Positions 8,533 through 16,988 of a stretch of DNA of 64,000 nt are shown in pieces. Positions within the stretch are counted from its first letter, which is position 1. Each line of letters begins with the position of its first letter. Source of the DNA: Hyphomicrobiales bacterium (GTDB lineage Bacteria; Pseudomonadota; Alphaproteobacteria; Rhizobiales; Rhizobiaceae); assembly GCA_900470155.1 (NCBI GenBank), contig UBZT01000001.1:62001-126000 (forward strand), written 5' to 3'. Position numbers and translations under genes: made by a program. Under the pieces are notes generated by a model. The model saw only the letters and a program-made list of their open reading frames with translations, had not been told where the DNA came from and did no database searches.

Positions 8533-9084
8533 ATGTCACGAATTCCAACTCACGTCACCGAACAGACCCCCGAAAAATCCCAGACCCTGCTTGCGGCCGT
8601 GCAAAAGCAACTCGGCACCGTGCCGAACATGTTTCGCATCGTTGCCAACAGCCCGGCAGCACTCGAAGCCTATCTCGGCTTTTCCGGCGCGCTCGGCAAA
8701 GGCGCGCTTTCCGCACCAACCCGTGAACGGATCGCGCTCGCAGTTGCCGGGGTGAATGGCTGTGGCTACTGCCTGTCCGCCCACACCTATATCGCCCGTA
8801 ACCTCGCCAAGCTCGACGACGCGGAAATCACCGCCAACCGAAATGGCGCCTCCAACGACGTCAAGGCGGATGCAGCCGTGCGCTTCGCCGTCAAGCTCGC
8901 CCGTGGACGCGGACAGGCAAGCGACGCCGATATCGCGGCGCTCAGGCAGACAGGACATTCCGATGCGGAGATTGTCGAGATCATCGCCCATGTCGCGCTC
9001 AACACCTTCACCAACTACGTCAATGAAGCGCTGAAGACCGAAATCGACTTCCCGGTCGTGACCGTGCGCACCGCCGCCGCCTGA
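8533..9084 (+). CDS. Carboxymuconolactone decarboxylase/AhpD-like protein
   Basis: A 183-residue member of the AhpD/CMD superfamily. The core contains LPFS-like helix SAPTRERIALAVAGVNGCGYC with the redox pair C-G-Y-C and the downstream SAHT histidine, which define peroxidase-type AhpD proteins. AGGAG lies eight bases before the ATG. It is the first gene of a plus-strand cluster (broken hydrolase, SnoaL stub, SDR) divergent from a LysR regulator. Likely role is thiol-dependent peroxide or organic hydroperoxide reduction; the partner is unknown. Confidence 0.88.
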   Translation: MSRIPTHVTEQTPEKSQTLLAAVQKQLGTVPNMFRIVANSPAALEAYLGFSGALGKGALSAPTRERIALAVAGVNGCGYCLSAHTYIARNLAKLDDAEITANRNGASNDVKADAAVRFAVKLARGRGQASDADIAALRQTGHSDAEIVEIIAHVALNTFTNYVNEALKTEIDFPVVTVRTAAA

Positions 9085-9172
9085 TCCTTCCCACACGTCC
9101 AGTACCAAACGATGCGGGCGCGCAGCCGCGCCTGCAAACCCTTCGGCACACCTTCAAATCAAGGAGATTTCC

Positions 9173-9905
9173 ATGACCGTCCGTTTCAACACCGTCGATG
9201 TCGATGGCCTCAAGCTGTTCTACCGCGAGGCCGGCGATGTGAGCCGCCCGACCGTGCTGCTGCTGCATGGTTTCCCGAGCGCCAGCCACATGTTCCGCGA
9301 CCTAATTCCCGAACTGGCCGACACCTATCATGTCGTTGCCCCGGACCTGCCCGGCTTCGGCATGACCGAACAGCCGTCCCGCGACCAGTTCGGCTATAAC
9401 TTCGAAAACATCACACACGTTGTCGACCGCTTTACCGAGGTGCTCGGTCTCGACAAGTTCGCCGGTCATGGCCTATTGGAGCGAGCCGACCCAGGCCAAC
9501 CGTGACGCGCTGCGCGGCTTCCTGGCGCCAGAGACGACCCTCTTCCAGTATACACACGGCGTCGACGATCCGAGCAAGGTCTCACCCGACGGCCGCAACC
9601 TCGACGATTTCTACCTGGCCCGCCCCGGCAACGATGAAATCCAGCTCGACCTGCTGCTCGATTACCAGACCAACGTCGCGCTTTACGACACCATCCAGGC
9701 CTATCTGCGCGCGCATCAGCCGCCGGTGCTGGCGGTCTGGGGTCGGAACGACCCGTTCTTCATTCCGCCGGGCGCCGAGGCGTTCAAGCGCGATGTGCCG
9801 GCGGCGGACGTTCGCTTCGTCGACAGCGGACACTTCGCGCTCGAAACCCATGCCGTCGAGATCGGCGCCGCGATGCGTGCGTTTCTCGCCAAGCATATCG
9901 GCTGA
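9173..9905 (+). pseudogene. Alpha/beta hydrolase inactivated by internal deletion and frameshift
   Basis: The first frame (from ATG 9173, with AAGGAG six bases upstream) encodes the N-terminal third of an epoxide-hydrolase-like protein, including LLLHGFPSASHMFRDL and VAPDLPGFGMTEQ. Near 9465 the homology jumps to another frame, which reads YWSEPTQANRDALRGFL and continues to a normal C-terminus with WGRNDPFF and DSGHFALE. About 50 residues are absent, including the nucleophile elbow that carries the catalytic acid/serine. The deletion plus frameshift makes the gene non-functional. The cluster context suggests it was once co-expressed with the AhpD-like gene. Confidence 0.8.
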
Positions 9906-9990
9906 CCCGCTTGTCTGGGCGTGTCTCCCACCGCGCCCAGATTTTCAATCAGCAGGCGGCCTTGTCCGTCTGACACTTCGGAGACAGACC

Positions 9991-10086
9991 ATGATTTGCG
10001 CTCGTAACACTGTATGCGACTTCCACGACAAGCTTTCCAAAGGCGACGCGCCGGGCGCACTCGGCCTCGCCGAGGCTCGCGTCTAA
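9991..10086 (+). pseudogene. Truncated SnoaL/NTF2-like protein (31 residues)
   Basis: A GGAG site precedes an ATG at 9991 that opens a 31-codon frame containing CDFHDKLSKGDAPGALGL, the typical first helix of SnoaL-like small enzymes of about 130 residues. The sequence then changes abruptly to AEARV and stops. The stop overlaps the next ATG (TAATG), so its translation could couple to the SDR gene. It is probably a deletion remnant whose 5' end still delivers ribosomes to the SDR. Confidence 0.5.
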
Positions 10087-10853
10087 TGGAGCGCGTGGCG
10101 ATCATCACTGGCGCCAGTCGCGGTATCGGCCGCGCAACGGCCGCCCGATTGGCTCGCGACTTCAGCGCTTTGGCGCTGGTGGCACGAACCCGGGAGACCT
10201 TGGAGGACACGGCTGAAACGGTCCGGGCCGCAGGAGCAAAGCCGCTTCTTCTTGTTCATGACCTGCGCCAGCCGGATGCGGCTGGAGCGGTCGTCGCAGC
10301 GACGCTCGAGCACTTCGGCAGGATCGATGCCGTCGCCTGCATCGCCGGCGCTGTTCCACAAGCCGACATGTTCGTACTGACCGACGAACAATGGGAGGAC
10401 GGATTTGCGCTCAAATTCCACTCCGCCCGGCGTTTGACGCTTTCCGCATGGGATGCGCTCAAGGCCACGCATGGTTCGGTCGCGATCACGTCGGGTACGT
10501 CAGCCTATACGCCAAAGGCATCGGTCGCCGCCGTCGGGACGATCAATGCGGCGATCCTGGCGCTTGCAAAGGCCTTTGCCGATCGGGGCATCGAGGACGG
10601 GGTGCAGGTCAACACGATCCTGCCCGGATCGGTCATGACCGACCGCCGCCTGACGATGCTTCAGTTCTATGCCGATAAGCACAGTCTCTCACTCGATGCG
10701 GCAATCGATCGGTTCGCGGCCGAGGTGGGTATTGCCCGCTACGGGCAACCCGAAGACATCGCCAACGCGATCGCCTTCCTCTTTTCGGCCGAAAGCCACT
10801 GGATCACTGGCACGGCACTTCGCGTCGACGGCGGCGAAACGAAGGTACTTTGA
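10086..10853 (+). CDS. Short-chain dehydrogenase-like protein lacking the YxxxK motif
   Basis: A 255-residue SDR fold with an intact cofactor loop (IITGASRGIGRATAA) and a canonical C-terminus (YGQPEDIANAIAFLFSAES, then GTALRVDGG). The catalytic serine region is present as ITSGTSAYTPK, but where YxxxK should lie the sequence reads AAVGTINAAILALAKA, so both the catalytic Tyr and Lys appear replaced. Known SDR groups with this change exist and may be non-reductive or use a different mechanism. The start ATG overlaps the stop of the upstream stub. Substrate is unknown. Confidence 0.82.
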   Translation: MERVAIITGASRGIGRATAARLARDFSALALVARTRETLEDTAETVRAAGAKPLLLVHDLRQPDAAGAVVAATLEHFGRIDAVACIAGAVPQADMFVLTDEQWEDGFALKFHSARRLTLSAWDALKATHGSVAITSGTSAYTPKASVAAVGTINAAILALAKAFADRGIEDGVQVNTILPGSVMTDRRLTMLQFYADKHSLSLDAAIDRFAAEVGIARYGQPEDIANAIAFLFSAESHWITGTALRVDGGETKVL

Positions 10854-11159
10854 CCTTGCGGGTGAGTGCCGGACGGCGAGGCCGGCCCTCCTGGCTTGGC
10901 TGATATTCCCAAAAGGCTCGCTGGCGGTGATCGTCGATGCCGTTCAGGCATTGGCAGAGTGGGTCGTCGAGAACGCGCCGCGCATGGATGTGGCGCGCGA
11001 GGTTTATCGCAAGCGTCGCGCGGAAGGCTGATCCTTGGCTGACGCCATGATGAACCGCCATCACACATGTCGCTTCCGTAAAGCGATAGGAAGGGTTCCG
11101 AAGTCGGGCACTTCTGGCGAATAGCGGAAAGTCTTACATGGATATCGAAGGAGATAATC
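10854..11159. other. Intergenic region with a possible gene-tail remnant
   Basis: Between the SDR and msrB genes one frame (about 10900-11031, plus strand) reads VDAVQALAEWVVENAPRM and ends REVYRKRRAEG before a stop. It looks like a real protein C-terminus, but it has no start codon or upstream half, and I could not assign a family. It may be another deletion remnant. The last 20 bases carry the msrB ribosome site. Confidence 0.3.
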
Positions 11160-11621
11160 ATGAAGAACAGTCATTTCATAAAGAACCCCGGTGCTCTGGC
11201 AGCCCTCTCGCCGGAGCAGTACCGAGTGACACAGGAGAACGGCACCGAGCGGCCGTTCGTGAACGCGTATTGGGACAACAAGGAGGCCGGAATCTACGTG
11301 GACGTCGTTTCCGGCGAGCCGCTCTTCGCATCGGTGAACAAGTTCGAGAGCCGCTCTGGCTGGCCGAGCTTCACCAGGCCGATCGAAGGCGCGACGATCG
11401 TCGAACATGTCGACGACAGTCACGGAATGCGTCGGACCGAGGTCCGGTCCGGCGGCGGCGACAGTCATCTCGGCCACCTCTTTCCGGACGGTCCGGCAGC
11501 GGAGGGCGGGATGCGTTACTGCATCAACTCAGCGTCGCTGCGCTTCATTCATCTCAAGGATCTCGAGGCCGAAGGCTACGGTGAATACCGGCGGCTGTTC
11601 GAGAACGAAAGGAAGGCTTGA
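11160..11621 (+). CDS. msrB: Peptide-methionine (R)-S-oxide reductase
   Basis: A 153-residue MsrB that reduces the R epimer of methionine sulfoxide. Visible motifs are [26 protein letters not shown] and the catalytic cysteine in [12 protein letters not shown]. The structural zinc cysteines of many MsrBs are absent: the expected CxxC positions read [10 protein letters not shown] and RSGGGDSH. It therefore belongs to the zinc-less type. GAAGGAG precedes the ATG. msrA follows after three bases, so the two are co-transcribed and together repair both epimers. Confidence 0.95.
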   Translation: MKNSHFIKNPGALAALSPEQYRVTQENGTERPFVNAYWDNKEAGIYVDVVSGEPLFASVNKFESRSGWPSFTRPIEGATIVEHVDDSHGMRRTEVRSGGGDSHLGHLFPDGPAAEGGMRYCINSASLRFIHLKDLEAEGYGEYRRLFENERKA

Positions 11622-11624
11622 ACC

Positions 11625-12140
11625 ATGACAGACACAACACAACGCGCCGTCCTCGCTGGCGGCTGTTTCTGGGGCATGCAGGATCTGATCCGCAAGCAAC
11701 CGGGTGTGGTCGGCACACGTGTCGGCTACTCGGGCGGCGACGTGCCCAACGCCACCTACCGCAACCATGGCACCCATGCCGAGGCGATCGAGATCATCTT
11801 CGATCCCGATCTGACAAGCTATCGGCAGATCCTCGAATTCTTTTTCCAGATACACGATCCGACCACGAAAGACCGCCAGGGCAACGATCGAGGTGCCAGC
11901 TACCGTTCCGCGATCTTCTACGCGGATGACGCGCAGAGAGCGGAGGCGGAAGAGACGATCGCCGATGTGGAGGCGTCGGGGCTCTGGCCCGGCAAGGTCG
12001 TAACCGAGGTCTCGCCCTTGGGGGATTTCTGGGAGGCCGAGCCCGAGCATCAGGATTATCTGGAACGGATCCCGCACGGCTATACCTGCCACTTCATCCG
12101 GCCCGGCTGGAAGCTGCCGCGCCGCGTCGATGCAGCCTGA
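11625..12140 (+). CDS. msrA: Peptide-methionine (S)-S-oxide reductase
   Basis: A 171-residue MsrA with the catalytic motif [11 protein letters not shown] near the N-terminus (Cys14), then [22 protein letters not shown] and [10 protein letters not shown], all diagnostic. It reduces the S epimer of methionine sulfoxide using thioredoxin. AAAGGAAGG precedes the ATG. It is coupled to msrB and convergent with the flavin reductase-molybdopterin pair that follows. Confidence 0.96.
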   Translation: MTDTTQRAVLAGGCFWGMQDLIRKQPGVVGTRVGYSGGDVPNATYRNHGTHAEAIEIIFDPDLTSYRQILEFFFQIHDPTTKDRQGNDRGASYRSAIFYADDAQRAEAEETIADVEASGLWPGKVVTEVSPLGDFWEAEPEHQDYLERIPHGYTCHFIRPGWKLPRRVDAA

Positions 12141-12308
12141 GACCTAAGACGACGCTGGATTGGGGAACGAGACAGCGCCGGGAGTCCGCAATGGGGCTTC
12201 CGGCGCTTCGTTGCGATATTCGAGCACCGTCCGCAGGTCATCGTGAGAGTCGCCGTGAGAAAATCACGACAGCGCGCAGGCGCCGGGGCGACCGGTTGAC
12301 TTCTCTTG

Positions 12309-13076
12309 TTACGCCCGGATCGCGCCGGTGGGGCCAAACCGCTCCGTCCGGACGTTGCCCGCCTTATGGCCCATCGCAACGAGATGCTCGGCAATCGTTT
12401 CGACGAATGCCGTTGGCCCGCATACGTAGACATCGGGGTTTCCCGCGGGGGTGAATTGCCGGCGCGTCAACATCATGCGGTCGATCCTGCCTCGCTCTCC
12501 GGTCCACCCCGATGGAGCATTGCGGGTCAGCGTGTGGGTGAGCGTGAAGTGGGCGCCGGCGCCCTGTGCTGCAAGTCGATCGAGTTCGGCGCGGTAGATG
12601 ATCTGGTCGATGCCCCTCGATGAATAGAGCAGGCGGGCAGGCTGCGTCGCGCCGCCTGCGGCGCGCGACCGCAGCATCGACATCAGCGGCACGATGCCCG
12701 AGCCGCCCGCGATCAGAAGCAATCCATAGTCATGCGCCGCAGACCAGGCGAAATAGCCCCCGATCGGTCCGCGGATCTCGATCTGGTCACCGATGCGCAA
12801 ATCCGCATGGAGGAAGCCTGAGACCTCTCCATCAGGCACGGCATCGACGGTCAGCTCGACAAGCGGCCCCGAACGGGCGCCGGACGCGATCGAATAGCTG
12901 CGCTGCGCGACATAGCCGTCCTCGGCGGTGAGGCGCAGGTCGACATGCTGCCCACCAAGATGCCCGGGCCAGCCCGGCACATCGAAGCTGATCGTCTTGA
13001 CCGTCGCCGTCTCGTTTCGGATCGCCATGACCGTGGCAACGCGCCATTGCGCGGATGCCGTTGCGAGGTCGATCAT
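12309..13076 (-). CDS. Ferredoxin-reductase-like FAD/NAD(P)H oxidoreductase
   Basis: A 255-residue member of the ferredoxin-NADP reductase superfamily. The FAD domain (about 10-105) contains AQRSYSIASG, equivalent to the RxYS motif; the pyridine nucleotide domain starts LLLIAGGSGIVPLMSML and ends with VYVCGPTAFVE. There is no C-terminal 2Fe-2S domain. The start overlaps the stop of the molybdopterin protein gene by four bases (ATGA), so it is translationally coupled and probably delivers electrons to that enzyme. Confidence 0.88.
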   Translation of the reverse strand: MIDLATASAQWRVATVMAIRNETATVKTISFDVPGWPGHLGGQHVDLRLTAEDGYVAQRSYSIASGARSGPLVELTVDAVPDGEVSGFLHADLRIGDQIEIRGPIGGYFAWSAAHDYGLLLIAGGSGIVPLMSMLRSRAAGGATQPARLLYSSRGIDQIIYRAELDRLAAQGAGAHFTLTHTLTRNAPSGWTGERGRIDRMMLTRRQFTPAGNPDVYVCGPTAFVETIAEHLVAMGHKAGNVRTERFGPTGAIRA

Positions 13077-13690
13077 TGGTCACCTGTATAGCGCTGCTCG
13101 CGCCAGGGATCGCCACGGAGATGGTAGCCTTGCGATTCCCAGAAGCCGGGCGAGTCTGCCTCGCGAAAGGCCAGGCGCCGCACCCACTTTGCACTTTTCC
13201 AGAAATAGAGGTGCGGCACGAGCAGGCGGGCCGGGCCGCCATGAGAGGGGAGGAGCGGCAGATCGTCAAAATGGGTCGCAATCATCGCACGCGCCTCGAT
13301 CAGATCGGCGACGAGCAAGTTGGTCGTATAGCCGCCATCGCAATGCGCCATAAGGAAGCCGGTCGGCGCGGCGTCCAGCCCGGCGGCGCGCAAGAGGTCG
13401 TCGATGGTGACCCCGCGCCAGCGCGTGTCGAACTTCGACCATTTGGTGACACAGTGAATGTCGGACGTGATTTCGGTTTGTGGCAGAGCCTCAAACTGCT
13501 CCCAGCTCCATTTGCCCAGCATCGAGCCGCCGTGTTGCAGCGCAAGGCTCCAGCGATCGAGGGACGTGTGCTGCGTTGGTCCGGCGGTCAGCACCGGAAA
13601 CTCCGGCGTCAGGAACTGGCCAGGCGGTAATCGCAGGCGATCAGCGTCTCCGCCGCGGCGCTTGCCCTTGAAGCCTCTTGTCACAAGCAT
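13073..13690 (-). CDS. Sulfite-oxidase-like molybdopterin oxidoreductase
   Basis: A 205-residue protein with the oxidoreductase molybdopterin-binding fold. SDIHCVTKWS carries the cysteine that ligates molybdenum, and HCDGGYTTNL and HGGPARLLVPHLYFWKSAKW are family signatures. It lacks a Tat signal, so it should be cytoplasmic, unlike MsrP/YedY. It is translationally coupled to the flavin reductase. With msrB and msrA converging from the other side, a role in sulfoxide reduction is plausible but is inference from context. Confidence 0.88.
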   Translation of the reverse strand: MLVTRGFKGKRRGGDADRLRLPPGQFLTPEFPVLTAGPTQHTSLDRWSLALQHGGSMLGKWSWEQFEALPQTEITSDIHCVTKWSKFDTRWRGVTIDDLLRAAGLDAAPTGFLMAHCDGGYTTNLLVADLIEARAMIATHFDDLPLLPSHGGPARLLVPHLYFWKSAKWVRRLAFREADSPGFWESQGYHLRGDPWREQRYTGDQ

Positions 13691-13947
13691 TGTTTGTCCC
13701 TCATAGCTGAGACGTTGGAAAACCCTGGTTCTGCTGGTTTGGGCAGTCCGATCGGTTGGGTCTCCAACTCGTCAGCAATCGATACCACCTTCCAAAAAGC
13801 ACCGTCAGTCTTTAACAGTGGAACTGTGACTTCCGCTTTATGGCAGCTTGCGCCATAGTATGGAGCAACTTCGGTCATGGGTTTGGACCAAACCTGCTGG
13901 TAAAGCTCTTCCCGAGAAACTGTCTCCCCCCAACCCCTGTCGTCCAT
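13681..13947 (-). pseudogene. Remnant of a protein with an SREELYxxVW N-terminal motif
   Basis: From the ATG at 13947 the frame reads into TVSREELYQQVWSKPMTEV, a motif I recall from the N-terminus of larger bacterial proteins of unknown function. Only about 88 codons remain, and the tail overlaps the start of the molybdopterin gene by ten bases. It lies immediately beside insertion-sequence-like end copy 2. It is probably a truncated gene rather than a complete small protein. Confidence 0.4.
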
Positions 13948-13979
13948 GCAACGGCTCGATCCCATCCCGGCGATCCAGG

Positions 13980-14025
13980 ATCGAGGTGGGTGCAGTGATT
14001 TTGCCGGGTTTGACGGTACTTTATC
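13980..14025 (+). repeat. Insertion-sequence-like end, copy 2
   Basis: Ungapped counterpart of 5197-5242, about 78 percent identical over 46 bases with a shared 17-mer at the right end, same orientation. It sits in the gap between the remnant gene and the methyltransferase gene (14026-14199 shows no gene). It may mark one border of the accessory segment. Confidence 0.45.
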
Positions 14026-14199
14026 GGCGCGTCGGATTCCACGTTGCAGTCTATGTCTGGTCAAATCCACGCATTGTGGTGCATTCCTGACCTTCGATCT
14101 CAACCTCATCAAAACCGCCCGGGCGGCAGGTCATGATAGCGCGCGCGAAGCCTGAAAAGCACATGCCATCAGCCGGACATCGCTTCCTCTTTCCTCGAC

Positions 14200-14763
14200 C
14201 TAGAAACCAAGCGACTGCTGCGCAGGCTCCGCTGGTGCCAGCTTCACACCTTCGAGCTCCAACATTCTTGCCTTCGACTGCGACCCGCCCGGCGCTGAGA
14301 ATCCGCCGAGCTTGCCGCCTGCGGCCAGCACCCGGTGACACGGAATGATCAGCGCGACAGGGTTCTTCGCCATGGCCTGGCCAACCTCGCGAGCGGCCTC
14401 CGGCCCAAGCCCCAAGACCTTGGCAAGGGCGCCGTAAGTCGTCGTATGCCCCCAGCCAATCTTGCGCGCGGCGGCATAGATATCCTTGAACACATCATCC
14501 TGGCCGCCGAGATCGAGTGTGACATCGGAAAAATCGACGGCGTCGCCAGCAAAATATCGCTTCACCGCCTCTATGGTCTTGGCAACGTTCGGTGGCGGCA
14601 TTGCGCGGCCTGACGACGACACACGCCGCATCAGCAGCCTCTCGGTCTCCGCCTCGTCTTTCGTCGGCAATTGGAAGCGCGCGATGCCCGACGCATTCCA
14701 GGCAATGCCGCAGAAGCCGCCAGCCGTTTCGAAGATGCAATGATGGTGTCTTTCCTGGCTCAT
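14200..14763 (-). CDS. Methylated-DNA--[protein]-cysteine S-methyltransferase
   Basis: A 187-residue Ogt/Ada-C type protein. The acceptor site IIPCHRVLAAGG (Cys142) and the helix-turn-helix segment TTTYGALAKVLG are intact, and the product has the right length for a stand-alone O6-alkylguanine repair protein. It transfers an alkyl group from DNA to its own cysteine and is consumed in the reaction. No ada-type regulator is adjacent. Confidence 0.93.
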   Translation of the reverse strand: MSQERHHHCIFETAGGFCGIAWNASGIARFQLPTKDEAETERLLMRRVSSSGRAMPPPNVAKTIEAVKRYFAGDAVDFSDVTLDLGGQDDVFKDIYAAARKIGWGHTTTYGALAKVLGLGPEAAREVGQAMAKNPVALIIPCHRVLAAGGKLGGFSAPGGSQSKARMLELEGVKLAPAEPAQQSLGF

Positions 14764-15001
14764 TTTTCTTGCCGCTTACCTTTGTCGTTGAGACCAAAAT
14801 CCTCCGCTCTGTCCAGTATTTCAACCCGATTCTTGCGAAGGCTGGCCGCAATCGACAGACAGATCGGGCCGATCCGGCACCATTTGCCCACGCAGGCGGT
14901 TTGCGCGCTTGAACCGGCTCGCATCGGCCTGCACAACGGCTTGCATGGGCAGGCCGGGTTCGCATAAAGCTCGTTCCAGCACAGTTTGCGGAGTGGTCAG
15001 C

Positions 15002-16063
15002 GTGGAAATATCGGAAATCATCATCGCCGGCGATACGCCGGGTCTCGAATGGCGCCTGCCGGTGCTGCGTTTCGAAGGCAGCAAACCGGAGGCGCCGACA
15101 GTCTACATGCAGGCAGCCCTGCATGCCAATGAGCTTCCCGGGACGGCCGTGCTGCATTTCCTCTGCCAGACGCTGCGCGAGGCCGAAGCACAAGGCCGGA
15201 TCGCCGGCACGATCGTCATTGTGCCGCAGGCCAACCCGATTGGTGCGTCACAATCGCATTTCGGCGAATTACAAGGCCGTTTCGAACTCGGCACGCGCAC
15301 CAATTTCAACCGCGACTTCCCGCTGATCTCGCTACGCGACCGTGACACCCTGGTGGAAGACCTGACCCGCTATCCGGCAACCGAACAGTTGAAGCGCCGA
15401 TTGCTGCATATGGCACTCGGCGCCGATCTGGTGCTCGACCTGCATTGCGATGACGAGTCACTGCAATATGCCTATATCGACGACGCCTTCTGGCCGGAAG
15501 CGAGCGATCTGGCTGCCGCACTCGACATGGATGCCGTCTTCCTCTCCGATGGCGAAAGCTCGGCTTTCGAAGAAGCCGTCGGCTATGCCTGGAAATATGA
15601 AGTCCCCGGCGAAAAACGCGAGGCCCTGCCCGGCAAACTTGCCGTCACGCTGGAATTGCGCGGCCTGCGCGACGTCTATCCCGATGTGGCGCGCAAGGAT
15701 GCGGACGGGATCTGGGCATTTCTGGCCGCCCGTGGCGTGGTCGTCGATGCAAATGTCTCGCTGCCGACCTTTGTCGGCCCCGCCGTGCCGCTCGATAATA
15801 TCGAGATGGTCCGCAGCCCTGAAGCCGGAACCGTGCTCTTCCACCGCGATATCGGCGATCCGGTTGTCGAAGGTGATCTGCTGGCGACCATCGTCACGCG
15901 CCCGGGCCAGCCCGATGGCAGCGTGGACATCCGTGCACCTCAGGCCGGCCTGATCGTGACGCGCATCTCCGACCGCTTGGTGCGTCGTCGCGCCGACCTG
16001 ATGAAAATTGCCTGTGACCAGCCGAGCCGCACATTGCGCAAGGCGGGAGCCCTTGAGGATTGA
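15002..16063 (+). CDS. Succinylglutamate desuccinylase/aspartoacylase family hydrolase
   Basis: A 353-residue zinc carboxypeptidase-like (M14-related) protein. YMQAALHANELPGTAVLHF supplies the HxxE zinc ligands, LVLDLHCDDESL a second histidine and acidic residues, and the C-terminal part (PEAGTVLF, RAPQAGLI) is a biotinyl-like beta domain. Homology starts near VEISEIIIAG, so the GTG at 15002 with GCGGAG eight bases upstream is chosen; an in-frame GTG at 14993 is an alternative. Expected activity is hydrolysis of an N-acyl amino acid. An ArsC-like gene follows after two bases. Confidence 0.87.
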   Translation: MEISEIIIAGDTPGLEWRLPVLRFEGSKPEAPTVYMQAALHANELPGTAVLHFLCQTLREAEAQGRIAGTIVIVPQANPIGASQSHFGELQGRFELGTRTNFNRDFPLISLRDRDTLVEDLTRYPATEQLKRRLLHMALGADLVLDLHCDDESLQYAYIDDAFWPEASDLAAALDMDAVFLSDGESSAFEEAVGYAWKYEVPGEKREALPGKLAVTLELRGLRDVYPDVARKDADGIWAFLAARGVVVDANVSLPTFVGPAVPLDNIEMVRSPEAGTVLFHRDIGDPVVEGDLLATIVTRPGQPDGSVDIRAPQAGLIVTRISDRLVRRRADLMKIACDQPSRTLRKAGALED

Positions 16064-16065
16064 CC

Positions 16066-16416
16066 ATGACCGCGACGATCTACGGTATCAAGAACTGCGA
16101 CACGATGAAGAAGGCTCGCCAATGGCTGGACGATCACGGTGCCGCCTACGCTTTCCACGACTACAAGACATCAGGCATCGATCGTGGCCACCTCGAAACC
16201 TGGACCGAGACATCCGGCTGGGAAACGGTTCTCAACCGCGCCGGCACGACCTTCAAGAAACTGCCCGAGGAGGCCAAGGCGGATCTCGACCGGGAGAAGG
16301 CGATCGCCCTGATGATCGCACAGCCGTCGATGATCAAGCGTCCGGTTCTGGAAATCGACGGCAAGCTGCTGATCGGCTTCAAGCCGGAGGTTTACGCAAC
16401 AGAACTTGGGAAATAG
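16066..16416 (+). CDS. ArsC/Spx-family thioredoxin-fold protein
   Basis: A 116-residue protein of the ArsC/Spx/YffB group. GIKNCDTMKKARQWL carries the single N-terminal cysteine (Cys11), and RPVLEIDGKLLIGFKPE is the C-terminal signature of the YffB-like branch. It probably acts as a glutathione-dependent thiol reductase rather than an arsenate reductase, since no arsenic genes are nearby. It starts two bases after the preceding stop and is followed two bases later by ybaK, so the three genes likely form one operon. Confidence 0.87.
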   Translation: MTATIYGIKNCDTMKKARQWLDDHGAAYAFHDYKTSGIDRGHLETWTETSGWETVLNRAGTTFKKLPEEAKADLDREKAIALMIAQPSMIKRPVLEIDGKLLIGFKPEVYATELGK

Positions 16417-16418
16417 CG

Positions 16419-16892
16419 ATGTCGAAGACCACGCGCGCCACCCAGGCGCTGGCCAAGGCCGGTATCAGCTTCACCGTTCATACCTATGACTACGATCCCA
16501 ATGCCGAGCGCATCGGCATGCAGGCGGCAGACGCGCTGGGCGAAGATCCGGCGCGCGTGCTGAAAACGCTGATGGCCGAGCTTGATGGCAAGCCGGTCTG
16601 CGTCGTCCTTCCCTCCGACAAGGAAGTCAGCATGAAGAAGCTTGCTGCCGCCTTCGGCGGCAAGGCGGCAGCGATGATGAAACCGGCGCTGGCCGAAAAG
16701 CTTACCGGCTTTGTGGTCGGCGGCATCAGCCCGTTCGGCCAGAAGAAACAGGTGCCGACCGCGATCGAGATTGCGGCCCTTTCCGAGCCGCATGTGTACA
16801 TCAATGGCGGCCAGCGCGGGCTGCAGGTGCGGCTCGATCCGACGGATGCTTTGACCACGCTGGGCGCGATTGCGGCATCAATCACCGCTTGA
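16419..16892 (+). CDS. ybaK: Cys-tRNA(Pro)/Cys-tRNA(Cys) deacylase
   Basis: A 157-residue YbaK/EbsC-family editing protein: KTLMAELDGKPVCVVLPSDKE, VGGISPFGQKKQVPT and YINGGQRGLQVRL are characteristic. It hydrolyses mis-charged Cys-tRNA(Pro) in trans, protecting translation. The ATG at 16419 lies two bases after the previous stop. Confidence 0.93.
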   Translation: MSKTTRATQALAKAGISFTVHTYDYDPNAERIGMQAADALGEDPARVLKTLMAELDGKPVCVVLPSDKEVSMKKLAAAFGGKAAAMMKPALAEKLTGFVVGGISPFGQKKQVPTAIEIAALSEPHVYINGGQRGLQVRLDPTDALTTLGAIAASITA

Positions 16893-16988
16893 TGCAAAGC
16901 AGCCGGTTTTCACGACGCCGAGCTTCATTTTCGCCGCAAAGCCCTCTAAGTCTAGTGCCATCCCAATGACAGAGAATGGCAGATCCCG

